This document shows, in pieces, positions 1 to 11,478 of a DNA stretch of 64,000 bases. The notes beneath the pieces were generated by a model. It did no database searches and was not told where the DNA came from. It saw only the letters and a list, made by a program, of their open reading frames with translations. Each line of letters opens with the position of its first letter. Position 1 is the stretch's first letter. The stretch covers positions 806,001 through 870,000 of the forward strand of contig JAULSN010000008.1 in assembly GCA_033439765.1 (NCBI GenBank). The letters run 5' to 3'. Position numbers and translations under genes: made by a program. The stretch comes from Lasiosphaeria ovina. Its lineage: Eukaryota; Ascomycota; Sordariomycetes; Sordariales; Lasiosphaeriaceae.

Positions 1-3000
1 CTGAACCCGTAGCCCAAGCACAACCGCTTATTCTGGTGCTGACGAAACTTGTGAGAAATAAAATCATATCGGGGAACGAATTTCCGAAAGAGGGGACTAG
101 AGGAGACAGTTGAGATTGCCAGGAACCCTAAAAGGAAGTCGACAACAAGAAAAAAAGAAACGAAACGAGAGCGAAAATTGGGAGACGCCGAGAGTCACGG
201 ACGTGGCCGTGTGGGCAGACGTGTCCGGGCATTGAATTTGCGGGGCCCTCTTCGACCCATTCAGGGCCGCCCACGAGTCCTGGGCGGCGTGGGGTGCATC
301 AGGGCGGGCGGCCGGGCAGTGCAGGCAGCAGACACTGGTGCTCTCTGCTGCAGGGTGGAAGGCCCGCCCCCTAGCCAGTCACGGCGGGTTCCTGCGCGGA
401 TGACCAACCTAACTGCGGAGGGAAAGAGTTGAAGTTCGGGGGTGACATGTCAGTCATGCGTCTCGGGACCCGAGGGGGGCACCTCGGGTGCGCACACGGT
501 CGGCCGCAAACGTGACTGAGGTGATCCCATTGCCAGATCGCGGCCCCCAGCCAAACCATCTCGGGCCTAGCAGCGCCGTGACGGACGGCAGGAAGGCGAT
601 GCTGGCGCGTCCTTTCCCACCCGGTTCCATGTGTTGTGCGCCCAAACCCAAACGCCCACCGATCGATTCGGGAAACTGGGGGTGTGGAACCGCGGGATTG
701 CACCAATCCCCACACAGGCATTGCGACCCTTCCTTTTTCTCGTTTGGGTCTTTCCTTTCTCCCATCCCTCTCAACGCCGGTGTCACGGGGTCTGCCCTAG
801 ACTGGAAGGGAGAAACCACCTCTTCCCACCCTCAACCACGTGTCCTTCGACTGTTGGTAGTGTATAATTATTCCCAAATAGTGCGTGGAAATGGTTGAGA
901 TTGGCCCCCGGAGAGGAGAGGCGCCGGGGGAGCTCAGAGCCCTGCCAGCCAGCGCCCGACTTCATTTCGTGCAACGCTTTGGTTTGGATTGCGCAAGCGA
1001 CGTCCATATTTGCAGGCAAGGTGTCCTCAACGGAAAGACGGTGAAGGCTTTGGGTTTTTTTCTTTCGCTTTCTTTCCAAAAGGGGCACAGGCAAGGTGGA
1101 TGGCCCAGGAAGAGGGTCCAAGAAAAGGACGAAACCGAATCCGTGCGGTACCGAGGAAAACTACAGAAGGAAAAAATTCTTCTGTTGCAGCCTTGCCTTC
1201 CCCCCTGGGCCTTCGTCAGCTCCAGCCTCCGGCCCTTTGTTGGGGAATGGGGAACGGCAGGTGGGTAGCCCCTGGGCGGACCACACCGTCGGGCGCAGTC
1301 GGCTTCCAGGTTGCTCCTCCTTCCTGGATCCGGCTCCCCAGCTTTCTGTTTCACCGGCACTCGACGAAAACACGATCCGCTTACAACGAGTATTCCATCG
1401 TAATGAAGGCTTAGATACTTATAATTCCAAGATTGCCATTTGACTTTGATGATCGTGCCAGCTATTGTCTCAGCTCCGAGCTGCGCGGAACGTCTGCTAG
1501 ATGCTCGGTTCGAACAGGCAGTCGGTCGTTGTTTCCCCAAAAAAGAGTTTAATCAAGGGGGTCTCCCACGGCGCCGCAACTGCGGGTGGCGTGTTCAACC
1601 GTCCACTTGGTCGTGTGTGAGAGGCTGAAGGCGTTCTGCCCTGTTTGTTGTGGGGTTGGTAGACAGGTACTCCCGCACTCTGTTTTTGTTGGATTGTCAG
1701 CAAAGACGAGAATTCGGATATTTCCGTGTCAGGCTTACCCGCACAGGCGACTGAGTGGTTGACCGAAAATGTGCTTTCTACTGAGTAGATGTACTCGTTT
1801 ATTATTCGGCCAGTACTGAATTCGGGGGAGGAAATGCTCACCATTCATATATCTGGGGAGAGACGACCCGGCACCGGGAGACGTTCAAGCTCTGCCGATC
1901 AACCTCCATCTGAGCCTCTGAGGGTGCTGTTCCTGATTATCATCCACGAGGACTAACTTTATTTAGGATCGGTCGGCGATCAACACAACAGAACCGTGTG
2001 TACGGAATAAACAGGGCCGCTTCCTTCGGGTCGTTCCCGACGTTAATCCAGCCAGATGCGTGGCTGCTGTGCGAAAGATAAGAAAGTATATCCGTGCCCC
2101 TACTCATGACTAGTACTTCAAGCACTGGCAGCCCGCAAATACGGCCGGTACTTCCGTCATTGTCGCCGACAAGTTAATTGAGTTGGAAAGCAAATCCTGG
2201 TAATCGGGTCGCACAAAGCCGCATCATCAAGCCACTGTCATCATAGAGATCTTCATCCGGCTTCAGTGACGAACCCCGCACCGGCTGCGAGGACGAGTCT
2301 CTTGAACACAACGAGCAGGGCTGAAACCTTTTGTTTAATACACTACGAAGGTACAGAGTATGTGCACAAGACAGCACAGTCAGGCCGCCATATTGAATAG
2401 CTGGAAGTCATTCTCCAGGAGCTGAACAACAGTGTCTCATCCGGTTGCTTCTCATCTGGTTGTTACTGTCACTAAGAGATTAAGCATGGGCGATTCCGAT
2501 GATGACGCATGTGTTAAAGGAGCCGACAGGCGTATCACAATACGCTGACACACTGGGCCTGATAGGCAAGTGCTGAATGTACCTCGCTAACATTAAGTGC
2601 AATGGGAGCGCCGTAACGCGTGGAATCTGGAAATGAAGGAGAACCTGGAAGTCTGGCCGAAAGAACTTGCGGTCTGGGTGTGGTTACCTGTGGGTACCTG
2701 GAGCCCACTTCAATTGTGGGGATATGAAGAAGAAGAATGACACATGCGAAGTACTCTCCCGTATTTCACCATGCCTCAAAGTAGCCTACCTCCAGGGACA
2801 CAACGTGGGCTAGCGGTTCAAACCGTTGTTTGCACACACTGATGTACAGAGTACCTACTCTGTTTAGCCAGTTGCTTCTTGGGGCGACGACGATGAAAGA
2901 ATAACATTAGTTTCTTTGTCGGACCCGACGCCGCGTTGGATTAGCTGTCTCAAGTCCCCAGCTCCCGGTTTGGGGCAGTCTACGCCTCAACTTTATTATG

Positions 3001-4018
3001 TCTTCCAAACGATGGAGTGCATCGTAACGCGAAAGGCTGCACTACGAAACCGTAATTGGATCCGGAGGTTTAGCTCCCTGGCCAAAGACCCGGGAATTCA
3101 AATCCGTGAAGGTAGAGTGGTACGTAAGATAACGGCGAGCAGAAAAGACGGTACGTATTGTTACAATACAAATACGAGATTAGAAGGCGCAAACGGAACA
3201 GTCCGGTAGGTAAGGTACCCAAGGTACTTCGTACATACGGTCCTTCGTAAGGTTGCCTGTTTGCTGTTATGCGGCATTGAGGCGGGATCAGGGCCGAGAA
3301 GCGAGAAAGCCCGGGCCTTCAGCAGCAAAACCAATGGGGCCGGGAGGCGCCAGACAACTGGCAACTTGAATTCTGGGGGTGGGTGGGAAACCGCCAGCGC
3401 ATGGGCACGGAACCAGCCTAATGCCCTCTGTGCAACACTGGGTACCTAGCGCCCGCCCCCCCCCCCCAAACCTATTTGTGCTTGCTGACCCAGCCAGCCC
3501 AGGGCAGAGACTCGCCGACCAGACCAGGACCAACGACATCATCCAGCCCGCCCAGCATCCTCCACTCGGAGAATCTCCCGCGAACCAAACCAAACCCTCC
3601 CGCTTTGCAACAACCACCAACTTCAGATTTTCTATCAGCGCATTACACCAAGACGGACTGGAATTGCGCGACATTGTGTCACTGTCCAGATCGCCTAGTC
3701 AGTCAGAACAGCGAACGAGGAAGAGCTCGACGTGGCGGTCGTTTGTTATGCATGTGAAGTGCATGCGAGGCCGCAATATCGCCCTTCCCATAGGCCTGAG
3801 CGAGAAGCTACCTTACCTACGGCACCTACCTAAGCCATTCGACAGGCGGTGGTGAATCACCGCTGCCGAGCAGTCGCGGACCATCGTCCCGCCCCGTCCA
3901 CGACAGCATCCCTGCATGCCGGCCTGGCCATGATGACATGCCCTCGTCCCAGCTAAGACAGGTCCTGGCATGTGTGGCCGCGACAAACCTCCATTCTTAG
4001 CTCTCCACGCAACCGAGC
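1..4018. other. Long intergenic region without a recognisable gene
   Basis: Several open frames up to about 190 codons occur on both strands, but none shows family motifs, plausible intron structure or a consistent protein-like composition. The right part (about 3200-4018) is probably promoter and 5' leader of VAC7; it has a run of 14 C near 3457-3470 and many GGTACC/GTACGT words. No tRNA, 5S rRNA or transposase remnant was recognised. Confidence 0.6.
3930..3956 (+). promoter_or_regulatory. Possible uORF ahead of VAC7
   Basis: An eight-codon frame starts with two consecutive ATG codons and ends with TAA 62 bases before the VAC7 start codon. A second upstream ATG at 3938 opens another short frame that ends just before the main ATG. 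Whether either is translated depends on where the transcript begins, which cannot be seen here. Confidence 0.3.
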
Positions 4019-6874
4019 ATGCAAAACATGGACAACCCACTCAACATCTCCAACGGCTCCCCGGACGCCACCCGCTCGTCCTCGCCCTCACCCTCTCCTA
4101 AGGATCCGAATCTCCACCCTGCCCTGTCCCGCGAGTCCACGTCCAGCATAGTCACAATCACCCCCAAGACAGACTCGTGGCCTTCAAAGCTGCCGTCGCA
4201 GCCTTCAGTCGCTTCGACGGCAACATCGTCCGCCGCGCCTTCACCACTGCCGTCGCGCGACCCCTCCCCGACCAGGCCGCTTTCGCGGACGAACACCTCG
4301 AGGGCCTCCTCCGCAAACCCCGGCACGAGGTCGCGCAAAAACAGCCACCAAGACCTTAGTCCGGCTCGGCATGCAAAGCCAAATACTCCGGCCCTACCGT
4401 CCTCGTCGAGGATCCTTTCGTCGGCTACCACGCCGGCTCTCCTTCCTGCCGCTTCGGATCCTAACATCGTGGCGCCTGTACCTGTCAAGTCGCCAATAGC
4501 ATTAGAGCATCTTAGAGAATCGCCCCGGTGGCCAGTCTCGCCTAGGTTGCGGTCTCCACCACCGATTCTCAACAAGCCTAACCTCGGGCCGCCGCGGAGA
4601 GGGGAGCAGGAGTCGCCGTTGCCACCCTTGATCAACCTCCAACGTGCGACGCCCCCGCAGCCGCCATTACACCCAGATCTCCAGTCAGACACGGAAGCTG
4701 AGGAATCCGTCCCGTCTGGAGTGAGAACCCCCGCGCGCGGGCCGCCGAGTTCGTCAACGTTGGAGACAGTCCAGGAGGCGAGCCCGCTTGCCTCGCCCCG
4801 GAGTCACGAAGATTCAATGGAGGAAAAGTTGGACGATAGCTTCATCTCGGAGACCTCGCAGACCGATGCCGTCGATCCGGCCTTTTCCAAGAACCTGCTG
4901 GGCAAGGCAAATCTGGCCACGCAGGAGAGCGGCAGCGAGACCGGTAGCATCAAAGCCGAGCGACGGACTGGACCTACCAGCGCACCGTCCCTGACAACAA
5001 GGCAATCTAGCGCATCCGTCAGGCCCGGCGCGGGGAAGGGAAAGGCCGGCGAGGTCTCCCTGCAGAGCATGACGGTGGAAACCGAGACGGTAACGTCGGT
5101 GCCGCAAGCGGCTCTTGCGCCCGGGGCCGGGGCGCCGGGCTCGAACGGAAGTTTGCGCACCAAGCCCAGCACAGAGACGATTCGGCCAAAGAAGGAGAAG
5201 AAGAAACCGGCACGGAAACAGCCCGCCGTTGCCGCTGGCACTGGTGAGCCGCCGAATTCAGTTGTTGTCCCTAGTTTGCGACATCATCAGTCCGACAGAT
5301 CAGTGTCGTCGGCTGCCGATTTGTGTATTTCTCCAGCAAGGTACTATGGACACCTCGAAGTCTCGACGAGTCCCAGGGCTCTTTCGCCAGGCTTCCGGAG
5401 GTCGAGTTTGGTTGCGAATCCCATGAGCACGTTACTAACTAAGCTCCGTCCAGCTTCATCCAAGGCCGACATCTTTGAGGCCAAGGTGGCGAGCGCCGTG
5501 GAGGAGGCTAACTCTTCAGACTCGGAAGAAACGTTTGTCTACGACTCTAACCCGCCCGATGCGCGTGAACGTCCCCACAGGTTTCACTCCCGAACACCAA
5601 GCGCAACGTCAATGGCAAGCCAGGTTGACCGCAACGGCATGCGCTCGATCCATGCAGTGATGGAGAGTACCGTTCCCACGATGGCGGTCAAGAAGAGCAT
5701 GAAGTTCGTGAACTCGTACAATAGCAACGCTAATGAAAGCGCGGTTGGCGAGGACGACGGCAAAGGGACGGGAAGGAGCAACGCGGCTGGCTCTGCTCGA
5801 GGGACTGCCCGCCATCATCACCACTTCGGGCGATGGGGTCGAAACGGGGGCGGGAATAGCCACCCATCGCTCTTTACGGACCCGTCTCCGTTCAGCGCCT
5901 CACAGACGGTGGGGAGTAACACCGCGCGGCAACCATCTGGGCCGCCCAGCCCTCGCTTCAACGGGCGTGCCGCCATTACTAATGGCAAGCGGGGAATACA
6001 CCTGTCCGCTGGCTACGATCTCGACGATACTACCACGGGCGCCGACGATGAGACAACGCCTCTTATCCCGTCGGGAACGATGCGGTCGGCGAGGTCGGCG
6101 AGAGGCCGTAGAGGCATGCATAACTTGCGGTCCATGGAATCGCAGTCCTATCGCCCGCAGCCCTCTTTCCTGAATCGCTTCGCGAGCTGCCTTGTCTTGA
6201 CAGTAATGTTGCTACTCGTCGTTTCGGGAGCAATAGGGTTCATGTTTGCGACGTCACAGCCCCTCATGAATATCAAGCTGGTGGGAATGGATCACGTCGT
6301 CGTCAGCTCGGAGGAGCTGATGCTTGATTTGACAATCAGGGCGCACAACCCCAATGTCGTGGTGGTGGTGGTGGATTCGGCGAATATCGAAGTGTTTGCG
6401 AAGTCTCCCCACGCCGGTACCGATTCGGAATGGTATCGCACGCACCCCGGCGAAATAAAACCCCCCAGGAAGCCGAGTATGTCGAGAGGAGCCATTGGTA
6501 CTCTGGATGATTCCGCAGACGATCCGCCGCCGAGCGACTCGGCACCAAACATGAAACTCGGCACAATCACAGGCTTTGGAAGCCCACTCACATTTGAGGG
6601 GTCGTTCTTCCACTCGGGACCTTCATACTCAACAGGCGAGGTCCGCCTCCATAACCCAGGCAATGGGACGGTGGGTGGGCCTGAGCGCTGGGAGCGGATC
6701 ATGGGGGATGAATTCCAGCTCATAGTGAAGGGCTACATCAAGTACACGCTCCCTCTAAGCCAGCGTGTGCGTTCACAAATTATCGAGGGCAACATGAAGA
6801 TAAAGCCCAACGCGGCAAACGATCCGAGTCTTCGTCCAAATACGACGACCGGAGACGTTTCCATCTCGGTTTAG
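4019..6874 (+). CDS. VAC7: Vac7-type vacuolar segregation protein, activator of the Fab1/PIKfyve lipid kinase
   Basis: Vac7 is an integral vacuole-membrane protein needed for PI(3,5)P2 synthesis by the Fab1-Vac14 complex. The long N-terminal two thirds is Ser/Pro/Thr-rich and disordered. A single membrane segment (residues about 721-744 of the unspliced frame) follows a basic stretch. After it comes a luminal domain with the LEA2-like pattern seen in this family (VGMDHVVVSSEELML followed by TIRAHNPNVVVVVV). The whole span is one open frame of 951 codons. However, positions 5244-5453 look like an intron: GTGAGC donor, TACTAAC branch site and CAG acceptor. Its removal keeps the frame and gives 881 residues. 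The predicted CDS is therefore join(4019..5243,5454..6874), with the unspliced form as the alternative. The start is the first ATG of the frame after two short upstream frames. Family assignment rests on the C-terminal third. Confidence 0.88.
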   Translation: MQNMDNPLNISNGSPDATRSSSPSPSPKDPNLHPALSRESTSSIVTITPKTDSWPSKLPSQPSVASTATSSAAPSPLPSRDPSPTRPLSRTNTSRASSANPGTRSRKNSHQDLSPARHAKPNTPALPSSSRILSSATTPALLPAASDPNIVAPVPVKSPIALEHLRESPRWPVSPRLRSPPPILNKPNLGPPRRGEQESPLPPLINLQRATPPQPPLHPDLQSDTEAEESVPSGVRTPARGPPSSSTLETVQEASPLASPRSHEDSMEEKLDDSFISETSQTDAVDPAFSKNLLGKANLATQESGSETGSIKAERRTGPTSAPSLTTRQSSASVRPGAGKGKAGEVSLQSMTVETETVTSVPQAALAPGAGAPGSNGSLRTKPSTETIRPKKEKKKPARKQPAVAAGTGEPPNSVVVPSLRHHQSDRSVSSAADLCISPARYYGHLEVSTSPRALSPGFRRSSLVANPMSTLLTKLRPASSKADIFEAKVASAVEEANSSDSEETFVYDSNPPDARERPHRFHSRTPSATSMASQVDRNGMRSIHAVMESTVPTMAVKKSMKFVNSYNSNANESAVGEDDGKGTGRSNAAGSARGTARHHHHFGRWGRNGGGNSHPSLFTDPSPFSASQTVGSNTARQPSGPPSPRFNGRAAITNGKRGIHLSAGYDLDDTTTGADDETTPLIPSGTMRSARSARGRRGMHNLRSMESQSYRPQPSFLNRFASCLVLTVMLLLVVSGAIGFMFATSQPLMNIKLVGMDHVVVSSEELMLDLTIRAHNPNVVVVVVDSANIEVFAKSPHAGTDSEWYRTHPGEIKPPRKPSMSRGAIGTLDDSADDPPPSDSAPNMKLGTITGFGSPLTFEGSFFHSGPSYSTGEVRLHNPGNGTVGGPERWERIMGDEFQLIVKGYIKYTLPLSQRVRSQIIEGNMKIKPNAANDPSLRPNTTTGDVSISV
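5244..5453 (+). other. Stop-free 210-nt intron inside VAC7
   Basis: The segment starts with GTGAGC, carries TACTAACTAAG near its 3' end and finishes with CCAG. Its length is a multiple of three and it has no stop in the coding frame, so both spliced and retained forms are translatable. Splicing joins G to CT, giving an Ala codon, between the Lys-rich segment and the SSKADIFEAKVASAV segment. Confidence 0.65.
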
Positions 6875-8440
6875 TCACGGAGAAACCCGTACAAACTACC
6901 TCACAGATCTCTCTTTCCTATGTCTTTTTCTTCGGTTGCAAATTCTTGTGTCTGTATACTGAGCGTGCATGGCATTGTGGACAAAATATTCCCCGGGGGG
7001 CTTGGGCGTTGGATGGTAAAAACAAAAAGACACAAAGAAGCGATTTCCCCATGGGATTCCTGGCAAAACCAAGGGCCCGGTATTCATACAATATCTAGCC
7101 AGGTCGGGGCCGACTTGTCTGGCTTTAAACTGTTTTCCTTTTCTCATGAAAATAACACTCACACACACCCGGTCTGGACCGAGACCGAGACAGCGGCAAC
7201 TCTCAGACCAGCTTTTTTTTCTTTTTTTCCTCTCCTTGAATCTATAGATAACATTGGCGTTTGTGTTTTGTGCTCCTACCCCCCCTTCCTGCCGCCAGGC
7301 TCTTTCCTCTGAAAGTATTTCCCATGGTTACATACACTGGGAATCGGACTAGTTCGAGTCTGGGAAAGGGATTGTTTTGGGACTGGGCTGGAACTATGGA
7401 CTGGGAACTGGGGAAACTGAGATATTGGGAAATGGGGGGACAAAGGCTTGGACTGGATGAAACTGGTCCCGGTATTTCTTTTTTACACAACATGGAGGCC
7501 GCCCAAACAGCATTTTAGAAAGGGGGTGTGGGGGGGGATTAGGAGGGACTCTTTACTTGTCTTCTCTCTCCCATCTCCCAACCCCCCCTTGGCTCGCCAT
7601 CATTGGCCTTGACCCCTTTTATGACTTTATTCCTGATCTGAGAATTTGACCTATTTCTATTGGATTCTTGGGTTTCTGGTTTCTCTTTATGCCAAAAACA
7701 GAAATATATTTTACCTGTATTCTTTTCACAGAGAATTCATTTTCCCTTGTCGGGGCGGGAGGGTGATAGGTAGGCAGGCAGGCAGGCAGGCATCTTGGAT
7801 CAGAGATGTGGGAGAAAGAAAGCATCAAGTCATGGAGACTCCCTTGCTGTGGGAAGGGAGAGAAGAGAGGAAGATAAATAAAAAAAGAGATGGATATACC
7901 ATACTTGCTACACACGAGAATAACATTATTATTTTCACCTTGTGTGAAACTAATGCTGGTTTCTCTTTCTCGACTCTGGTTGTCTTTCCCTCGAGATGTC
8001 CGTGAAATTGGAATGACAAGCCAGCAGTCAACGGGGCGCGGATGGGTGGGGAAGAGGGACATGGGAGGGAATTACCTTGTTGACGCCACGGAGTGCTGGC
8101 GAACACACAAGTCAGAAAGGGGCAACGTAGCTGGGGATATATTCCGACGAGGAGGAGTCTATCATGTACGTCCGCCCCTTCCTCGTGAAACGTAGTAGAG
8201 AGATCAGTGTGGGTGGCAGACAGGCCTGTTTCGATATATTCACTCCAATCCGTGAATGTTCAATAGCGTGGTGCTGAGGGAAGGAAAATAAAATAAAATT
8301 ATAAATCAACCGCCTAGTAGAGGTCTTCAATAGGAGGTATTTCGATAGAACATGTAGCCGTTTAGGATTATAAAATAGGGATACGAATAGCTATTGCCTC
8401 CCTCGGCAAAAAACCTTTACTGCGAACCGCAAGACGTTGG

Positions 8441-8500
8441 GGTCCTTTAGATCTTGGAAAGTCACCCGCTAATAAACATTCGGGGATTGGATTGTATTCC
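8441..8500 (+). repeat. Dispersed repeat, copy 1 of 3
   Basis: This segment is similar to 16051-16110 on the same strand and to 42583-42645 on the opposite strand. All three share the 12-mer TCTTGGAAAGTC (GTCTTGG/ATCTTGG border varies by one base), followed by an AAACAT core and then a G-run with GATT. No terminal repeats, poly-A tail or coding potential are visible. Confidence 0.6.
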
Positions 8501-8938
8501 TCGATATACCTAGGTACTTACCTCCAGGTACTGTACATATCTAGGTAAGTATGTTTCATTTTGCATTATACCATCGTGCCACGTTGGACATCATATACCC
8601 GCATTCGGTTACCAACTTGAGTTCTCATCGAGAAGAGAGCCGAAGAAAATGAAGAGTCAGAGCTGAGACCAGAAGGAAAAGAAGAAGACGAAAATAATCT
8701 CATGGCCATGCAAATTTCGAACCTATACGGAGGGAGTAGCAGCGAACAAGATCAATTCCAATTCATTAGAAATAAAGCATACAATAAATAGACCAGGGGG
8801 TATGTTTAGAGGAACACAAAACCAAAACCAAAACCAAAAGTAAGCAGGAGAGTTGGTAAATAACACAAGGCCAGAGTAGATCCCAGACAACAGGAAACGA
8901 GAATGAAACAAAAAGATATGAAGCGGTGTTATGGGTTT

Positions 8939-8961
8939 GAGAGAGAGAGAGAGAGAGAGAG
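8939..8961. repeat. (GA)n microsatellite
   Basis: About eleven uninterrupted GA units lie in the gap between VAC7 and the coiled-coil gene. Confidence 0.95.
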
Positions 8962-9040
8962 GAGAGGCCGACGTAGGGTAGTTCCTGCCAGTCAAATCAG
9001 GACCAAACCAAACCACTTTGTCCCTGAAAACCCCGGTCTC

Positions 9041-9087
9041 CAGTTCCAGTTCCAGTTCCAGTTTCTCAGTTCCAGTTTCTCAGTTTT
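9041..9087. repeat. CAGTTC/CAGTTTCT tandem repeat
   Basis: Imperfect tandem copies of CAGTTC pass into two longer CAGTTTCT-type units. The tract lies in non-coding DNA, probably downstream of the coiled-coil gene. Confidence 0.85.
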
Positions 9088-9459
9088 TGCCTTTCACCAG
9101 CCACCTGCCTGCCTGACTACCCGACTACCCACAGAGAACAGAGGCCACACAAAGCAGAGAAGAAGAAAACAAGATGTAAAACAGCCGCCGCAAGTGCCAA
9201 CCAATCTCGCTTTCTATGCTATCCACATCTCACCCTCCCGCTCTTCGCACGTGTCTCCCTGCAACAACCCCCCTTATGCGTAGTAATAAGTTTCCTCCAT
9301 CATTATATACCAAGGTCCCAACGCTTCGTTCCATTTTACACTTGTCACACAACTACCAGGTTCCCCCTGTTCACCGTGTACACTCTTTTATCTCCCTCCT
9401 GTCATCGTCACCTCCATAGCATTATTCCGACACCGAACCCTTTATGCCCTCCCAGCCTT

Positions 9460-11478
9460 CTATTCCCGAATCACCTCACCGGGCGACGCGTCGTCCTTCT
9501 TGACAAACGCGCTGGCCGCCCAGCCGACCCAGCTCTGGCGCTTGCTGGCGTTGGCGTTGGCCGTGGCTTCCGAGTTCTCCTGCACGAGACGGAGGGGGCG
9601 GGGCTTGTTGCCGGCAAAGGTGGTCGTCTTTTCGTGGTGGGAGCGGGGTGGACTCTGGCTGGGGGGCGTGGTGATATCGCCGACGACCGAGTCGCCGCTG
9701 GTGCTGCTCGTCTCGCTCTTCATGCCGGGGAAGTTGCCGCTGCTGGTGAGCGGGGTGGCCACGTTAGAGCCGCCGCCGCTGCTGGCGCGGTTGCTTGCGC
9801 TGCCGACGCCGTTGGACTGCGGCAGGAAGAACGTCTGGCTGGATCGCAGAGTCGGCGAGAGCGGGCCCTCGGGCGTGCCCTTGTACATGGCGTTGACGAT
9901 GCTGGCGGCCCCGCCTGTGTACTGCTCGCTCATGGGCCTACCACGGCGAGTGCTGGCGGAGCGCCCCAGCCCGATCGGGATGCTGGGCGCCGTGTCGGGG
10001 TTGTTGTGGGCATTGGCCAAGGGCGACGCATTGACTGTTGCCCCAGCCGAAGGCATGAAGGACATGGGCCGTGGCTTTGGCTTTGCGGCAGGCCCGGTGC
10101 CGATGGCAATGGACTTGGCGCGCTGGAGCAATGACTGGCTGCCAGTTTGCTTGCTCGGCGGCGGCGGCGGTAGCTCCTTGTTCGTATTCGGCCCTGGCTT
10201 GAAGTCGCTGCTCTGATCGAGAATGTGCTCAAAGTCCTGGTGCTGCAGTAGGCGCTCGATGATCTTGTTAATATAGAGTGTCAGGGCCTTGTTTTGGTCC
10301 TTCATCCGGTTCAGCTCTGCCTCGAGTTCTTTGGGGTTATGGTCGTCCACGGCGGCTTCGGACAGCTCGTCGGCCAGACTGGTCCCACTTGACCGGCCCT
10401 CGAGGGCAGCGAGGGCATCCTGGTTCGCTGATGAGCCGCCCATGTAACTGAAATCACTAGTACCAAAGTCTCCCTTTAGGGTCTTGTCCTGCAGCAGCAG
10501 CTGGTAGCTTTCGTTGTCTTCCATGAGGCGGGCATTGGCCACCCGGGCTTCCATCAACAGGCGCTCGACCTCTTGGAGGCGTCCTCCACCATGGTTTTCC
10601 GACTCGACAAGCTTAATTTGCGCCTCGGCTAGCTCGAGCCGTAGAGACTCGATCAGCTTGTCCTTTTGAAGGACGAGCTTTGAATTGTTGCGCGAGTCAC
10701 TCCGGTGGATTGATGACGGCGGCGCAAAGCTCCCGCTGTCCAGGTTCGGCGAACTGGTCACGGCTGTTGGGACGCAAAGGTGTTAGTTAACTGGGATAGC
10801 GAGTTGGGATAGCGCAAGCACTAGGGGATTGTGAGCTGGAGGTTTACATTGTCTTGCATGTCTGTCCTCGTCGTTCCTCTGCGCCAGGCTGTCTTTGAGC
10901 CGCTGGATGACAGCCTGCATCTCCTCCTCGCGGTTGGCCATTTCGTCCTTTTCCTTCACCATGGAGCTCCGTTCGGCCTCGTAAATGCTCTCCATCTCGC
11001 GCATCTGGCGGGCGGCCTCACGCTTCTCGTTAGTCAGCGATTCGATCTGTTCCTCATTCTCGTGAACCTTCTCCTCGAGGGTAGCTTGTTCTTTGAGCGC
11101 CTCGTCCAGCCTGTTCTGCAGCACGTCGGTCTGGCGCTTGTATGTTTCCGACGCAGTCTCAGCCTTGGCCAGGCGCTCTTTCAAGTCGTCGAGTAAAGCT
11201 ACCGTCTCGGCGCGAGCAGCTTCCTCGCGCTCCACGTCAGCGGCACCACTTCCAGTGAGTGCGCTGCTGGATCCATTTCCGAGTAGCGACTCGCGCCTCG
11301 ACGATGCGGCAGCACGAGCTGAGACGGGAGTCCCGGTTCGCACCGATCGGGTGCGCGCCACGCCAGTTCCGCTTGCAGCGGCGGACGAGGGCGTCGATGC
11401 TCTCGGAGTCGGGCGCGACGGTGTTCCTGTTGGGGTTTCGCGGCCAGTCGCCGGAGGCTTCTTGACAACAGCTGCCAT
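9460..11478 (-). CDS. Coiled-coil protein of unknown function (644 aa, two exons)
   Basis: Exons are complement(9460..10763,10848..11478). The 84-nt intron has an ATGTAAAC-type donor, a CTAAC branch site and an AACAG acceptor, and joins the frame as RQSVTSSPNL. The N-terminus (residues 1-75) is Ala/Ser/Thr/Arg-rich. A long heptad-rich coiled coil follows (about 85-210) and continues in exon 2 (about 225-285 and 335-375). The C-terminal half is Ser/Pro/Gly-rich and disordered, with a PPPPP run. Filamentous fungi have coiled-coil proteins of this layout that are sometimes labelled M protein repeat proteins; that label carries no function. A cytoskeletal or scaffold role is only a guess from the architecture. 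The start is the ATG of MAAVVKKPPATG, the first in a protein-like frame. Confidence 0.85.

Larger units (their letters stand above)
6875..9459. other. Intergenic region with microsatellites and one dispersed-repeat copy
   Basis: The two flanking genes converge, so this 2.6-kb stretch should hold both 3' untranslated regions. It contains an ACCAAA-type run (about 8813-8838), a (GA) tract (8939-8961), a CAGTTC-type tandem (about 9041-9087) and a 60-bp dispersed repeat at 8441-8500. No open frame here looks like a gene. Confidence 0.6.

Noticed and set aside
2795..2850. GGTTCAAACC word resembling a tRNA B box
   Set aside because: A 5-bp stem can be drawn around it, but there is no matching A box, anticodon arm or acceptor stem.
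9376..10216. Plus-strand open frames of about 240-250 codons
   Set aside because: They lie opposite exon 2 of the coiled-coil gene and have shadow-like Ala/Gly/Arg composition.
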